Positions 60,336-64,000 of a stretch of 64,000 nt of DNA are shown here, piece by piece. A program made the translations under genes and the position numbers. Within the stretch, counting starts at the first letter, position 1; the number at the start of each line of letters is the position of its first letter. The stretch covers positions 7,498,001 through 7,562,000 of the forward strand of contig JAJNNQ010000002.1 in NCBI GenBank assembly GCA_027886175.1, written 5' to 3'. The notes beneath the pieces are model-generated. The model was not told where the DNA came from, made no database searches, and saw only the letters and a program-made list of their open reading frames with translations. Source of the DNA: Phylloscopus collybita. Taxonomy: Eukaryota; Chordata; Aves; Passeriformes; Phylloscopidae.

Positions 60336-62990
60336 TTTTACAAAGTTTTAAATTGTCATTCGTTAAAAGCGGTCGTTAAAAGATAAGTGATTTTATTTTT
60401 TGCTGTTGCCCTTCAAACCCACCCTCCTCCTGCCCTGCTCATATGGTGCTCCTACAGCTTTATACTTTAAACAGCTTTGTTTTGTTCAGTGTCTAATTTT
60501 GCAGGAATTGGCCAAATATCCCACCTCTCCCTCATAGCCATGTGCTTTATCTTTCTCTGTCTTGACTCTCCATAAAGCACTGTAGATATTCAAGTATCAA
60601 TATTTTGCTTACCAGGTTTTAAAAAAAAACCAGCTGGTTCAGAAAAGCCATGAGTGAACTGCCTCTTAGGTTTTCTAACTGTATTTATAGTAGAAGAGGT
60701 AAATTGCCAAAATTAAATCATGACAACATGAAAAAAAAACAAAACGTGGAGATGCTAAGGGAGAAATTCCTAGACATCCTGTCTTGCAACTCCACCTCCA
60801 AGCCCATGAGCTCATTCTCACCAGCTTGGGATGTGTTTCTCAGACTGGAAAGTACCTTCATAAGGAATTATTGGTTATTTTTAGTAAAATCCTTGGAAAT
60901 TTTAACAATGAAGATTCAAATCTGTTATTATTAAGTCTAGTTATTTGAAGGTGCATTTTTATAATCAAAAACCATATGGGAGAGGATTTAAACAAAGAAA
61001 ATTAGAGCTCAGTTTCAGGGCTGGGCTATGGAATAATGGACAGTCTCTTCATGGGTCTGGGTTGATTCAGTGTTTCCTTCATACCCCAGTAAGGCCTTTC
61101 TGACCACCAGCCTGGTACGTGAGCATTGCTCCATTTTCCGGGTTTATAGAGCCTTTTTTAAAAGCAATATCCTTTTCTGTTCTGCAACCCAACATTTCAA
61201 GAAGGCATCCACTTACAGAAAAGAAATCCATGGAGGCTAAGAAATAATTACAAAGCCACTATTAGAATTACAAATATTTTTACCCTGTGCTATTGTTTAG
61301 TGGATTGAAAATTGAGTCCACTTGGATGAGTGGAATGAAATGTGGGAAGAAGACTATTGGGAAGTGATTAGCTGGTCCCTGTGTCCTGGAAGTCTGGTAG
61401 GTCACTGCTAGGAAATTCATAGCCAAACCAATTCAAAGCCTAAAGCCAAACAAATACTGGATTCACGGGATGTCTTCCTAGGGCATGCACAGCTTCTTTG
61501 AAAAAATCCAGCTGTATAATAAGCATGAAAATGCTCTCAAACTTGCATTAAAGTGGCATTAAAAATATCACTGAATGTGTTTAATAAAAATCTTCTATCA
61601 AATGCATCCTTTTAGGAGTGGGACAGAACTGCATAAGGACATGTCAGGCAGAACTGGGTAATTTCTGGAATTCTGGCTCTGTGATCCCCCTTTTGAAAGA
61701 GAGACAACAGAGGCAGTTTAATTTGAGGAAAAGAAGCAGAGCAAATGTTTCTCCTTTGAGCAAGCAAAGAGAAGAGGGAAACTGTGATCATTCCCTGTTC
61801 TGCCTGGGCTGCAGGGCAGCTCCAACCTGTCTCCTGTGCAGGGCAGACAGTGGGATTACAGCCAGCATATTTCAGGGGGCTACTCACTGCCCTACCAGCT
61901 ATGTTTAGTGGTGGGTGTTTTCAGCAGCAGGATTTTTGTTTTGTAATCCATGTCACATAGCACCTGACTGGCAGATGTCTGGGTACACAGGGAGGATGGA
62001 AGGAATCAGAAGCTTGGGAGTGCTGGAGTTTTTTGGATGTGACTATTTTATCATATTGTCTTTATTGCAAAAGTGAATTTCTAACTACACCCACAGTTCT
62101 GGGTGAGTAAAAAGCCAGACCTTGCATAAAAACAATCAATTTTCTAAAGTTGTTGAAATGGCAAGATCTTTAAAAATCTGTCACTTCATTAATATGTAAT
62201 AAACCTACGCCAGCTTGCCCTGAAATAATTTAGTAGATAAGATCTCATTTTGCTGATAAATGAGTTTTAGAACATTCAGGGTATTTTCTTTTTTTAAATC
62301 TTGTTTTCATTTACAATTGCTTGTAACTGTTTATATCCATTTAATGACTAAAAAAGCATGTCCACAATCTGTCCCTGGCACTATTCCTCTGAATAGTTCA
62401 ACTCGTTCAGAGCAGTATTGGCTTAGCGTGTTGGTTCAGTGACCAGCGTGATTTTTGAATCAATGTGACACAGGAGAGGGTTCACATTACTGCTGCCACA
62501 AAATGTAATCAACTGCCTAGCATACTTGTCTGAAGAATTATTAAAGCATAGAATGCAAAGTGGCAGAAATAGAAGTATAATTCTAGTAAAATCATCAAAG
62601 GATGCAATAACCGAGTTAGAAAATGCAGTGACAGATCTAATTAACGAACTAAATTGCAATTCAGTCCAAAAATAATTGTCATTAGAAGTAAAATCACATT
62701 TCTGTCTGAAGCGTCTCACCATGTTTGCCATAGTGATTGCTAAAACTAGAAAGAAACCCACTCTCATTATTTTTTTAATGCAATTATTACACACAAAAAT
62801 CAGTCATGAAATCCAATATGCCAGTTTAGCAAATGATTCTCAGCTAAGAGCCTTCCCTCTCACACTACAAGGTAGAGATTTAGGCTGGGGCTGCTGGCTT
62901 ACAGCACTTTGTTTTCGTGCTCGCGTTGGAGTCAACATTATTTTTGGACTGACTCCTTCCTCCCAAAGACCTCTTTGTATTCTGACTTAA
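60336..62990. other. Unannotated sequence
   Basis: No gene or repeat recognised. A short A-run lies at 60729-60737. Sequence from about 62440 is AT-rich and CNE-like. Confidence 0.4.
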
Positions 62991-62999
62991 AACAATGGA

Positions 63000-63680
63000 C
63001 CATTTAATTTTAATATTGACCTAATTGCACATCTGAATCCGTTGGAAGCTGTCTAACAAAACAAAAATACCAATAGGACGTGTGCCAACTGCAGTTTAAG
63101 TTGGGCTGCTTTTAATAAAAGCTGAAGAGCTTTTGTATTAAGCTCTAACAATGGCTAATACAGCTGCTGAGCTGATTACTTAAGCAACTTCTGGATATAT
63201 TCACACATCAAATTTGAATTCCAAGTGTTTTGCATACTGTTTCCACCTATATAATTGTCCACTGGCCCTTATCATTATTTATTATGCAAAACTGATTTTT
63301 TTCCTTGAAGCGTGAAGAATGAAGTAATTTAGTATGCAAACAGTTAAAACTCTCATGTGGATTCTGATTTCATATGTGTTGATAAATTCACTTACGATGA
63401 CTGACAGTGTGAGATATTTTGGGGTCATATCGGTCACTCTTTCCATGACACTGATGAAAATGATAAACTAAATGCCAGAAGTGTCCCTGGCGCATCATAG
63501 GATGAAATGTGTAAAATGTCAGTGTCTAGCCTGTGTCTATTAATAACTAAATATGATTGTGTGTAATGAGCAGAGATTTTCATGTTGATTGAAGTATGAT
63601 TTCTTTTGATCTTCCAGATGTTGCTGCTTAGAAATTCATATTGCTCTTTTGCTGCTAAATGCATAATGACCTTTTAAAAC
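63000..63680. promoter_or_regulatory. CNE-like block with paired POU-type sites
   Basis: TATGCAAA occurs twice, at 63283-63290 and 63333-63340, exactly 50 bp apart, and ATGCATAAT lies near 63660. TATGCAAA is one base from the POU octamer core. Two small hairpins, GCTTTT/AAAAGC (63108-63122) and AGAGCTT/AAGCTCT (63126-63146), lie just left. There are no simple repeats or transposon words, and it is the most CNE-like stretch in the window by eye. Confidence 0.3.
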
Positions 63681-64000
63681 CTTTTAACTGTTAAAGCCCC
63701 TATTTTTTTCAACAACATAGTCAAGTTACCATCTTTATTTTAGTATTGATTGGAAGTTTCTCTCTCTTCCCATCCTCACCTTCCCTTTCTGCCTTCTCTG
63801 GTTTCCTCTTCCTCTCTCTTTTTTATACTCTGCCTCTAAGACAATACTCTAGCAAAGTTCCTGACATCACACAGACTCCTGTGCTCAGAGGGGCAGACAG
63901 CATAAGAAGGCAGTCACCACCTGTGTCACTTCTACCCCCTAAATGTCCCAGGTTGTTAACCAGCATTGCGATCTGCTCTGAAGAAAGGAATTGTGGAGCA
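63681..64000. other. Pyrimidine-rich window end
   Basis: 63750-63830 is a long C/T-rich tract (TTCTCTCTCTTCCCATCC and similar). No exon can be seen before the window ends. Confidence 0.4.

Noticed and set aside
59750..60379. Longest open stretch, 209 codons on the plus strand
   Set aside because: It opens with TTG rather than ATG, has no domain and low-complexity composition, and overlaps another open frame. One such length is only mildly unexpected in 64 kb of vertebrate DNA.
1..64000. CRISPR array, operon, prophage or toxin-antitoxin system
   Set aside because: No regularly spaced repeats, no Shine-Dalgarno-linked gene runs, and abundant vertebrate retrotransposons; the DNA is eukaryotic.

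Overview
The window looks like vertebrate nuclear DNA, most likely from a bird. It is AT-rich and gene-poor, and stop codons break every frame. Its recognisable interspersed repeats are CR1 LINEs of the avian type, carrying the familiar CR1 3' end with its ATTCTATG-like terminal words. It also has an ERV/LTR-type repeat of a kind common in bird genomes, older CR1-like relics of the sort shared across amniotes, and one MIR-like fragment. I see no bacterial-style operons, no tRNA or rRNA, and no CRISPR array. Repeat family names come from remembered consensus features, not from a database comparison.

Layout. 1-11.7 kb is mostly unannotated, with one exon-like open segment at 2.2 kb and an old CR1 relic near 8 kb. 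11.7-12.7 kb is the LTR-type repeat. 12.7-26.2 kb is AT-rich, with a small CpG-rich patch at 17.0-17.2 kb, an exonisable MIR-like piece at 20.3 kb and short tandem repeats. 26.2-26.7 kb is a 5'-truncated CR1. 28.7-28.95 kb holds the best-formed internal exon candidate. 38.2-39.8 kb has a young-looking minus-strand CR1 between two diverged similar GC-rich segments. 40.75 kb is a compound TTCC/TGCC microsatellite. 43.45-43.95 kb is a CpG-island promoter with two NF-Y boxes and an RFX-like X-box; just beside it, G-quadruplex-prone tracts lie on opposite strands around an A27 run. 48.45-49.70 kb is the longest CR1 copy, with reverse-transcriptase relics and a perfect-looking snap-back hairpin. 50.6-51.5 kb and 55.5-55.9 kb are ancient CR1 relics. 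The last 6 kb has an exon-like segment at 60.1 kb and AT-rich, POU/homeodomain-motif-rich sequence resembling conserved noncoding DNA.

I did not recognise any protein-coding gene by name. The exon candidates rest only on splice signals plus an open frame, so they are given low confidence and are not joined into genes. The window reads as intergenic or long-intron sequence around one well-supported promoter near 43.55 kb. I did not find a new multi-gene system. The items most worth checking are the promoter with its flanking G4 tracts, the hairpin inside the CR1, and the 274-nt exon candidate.
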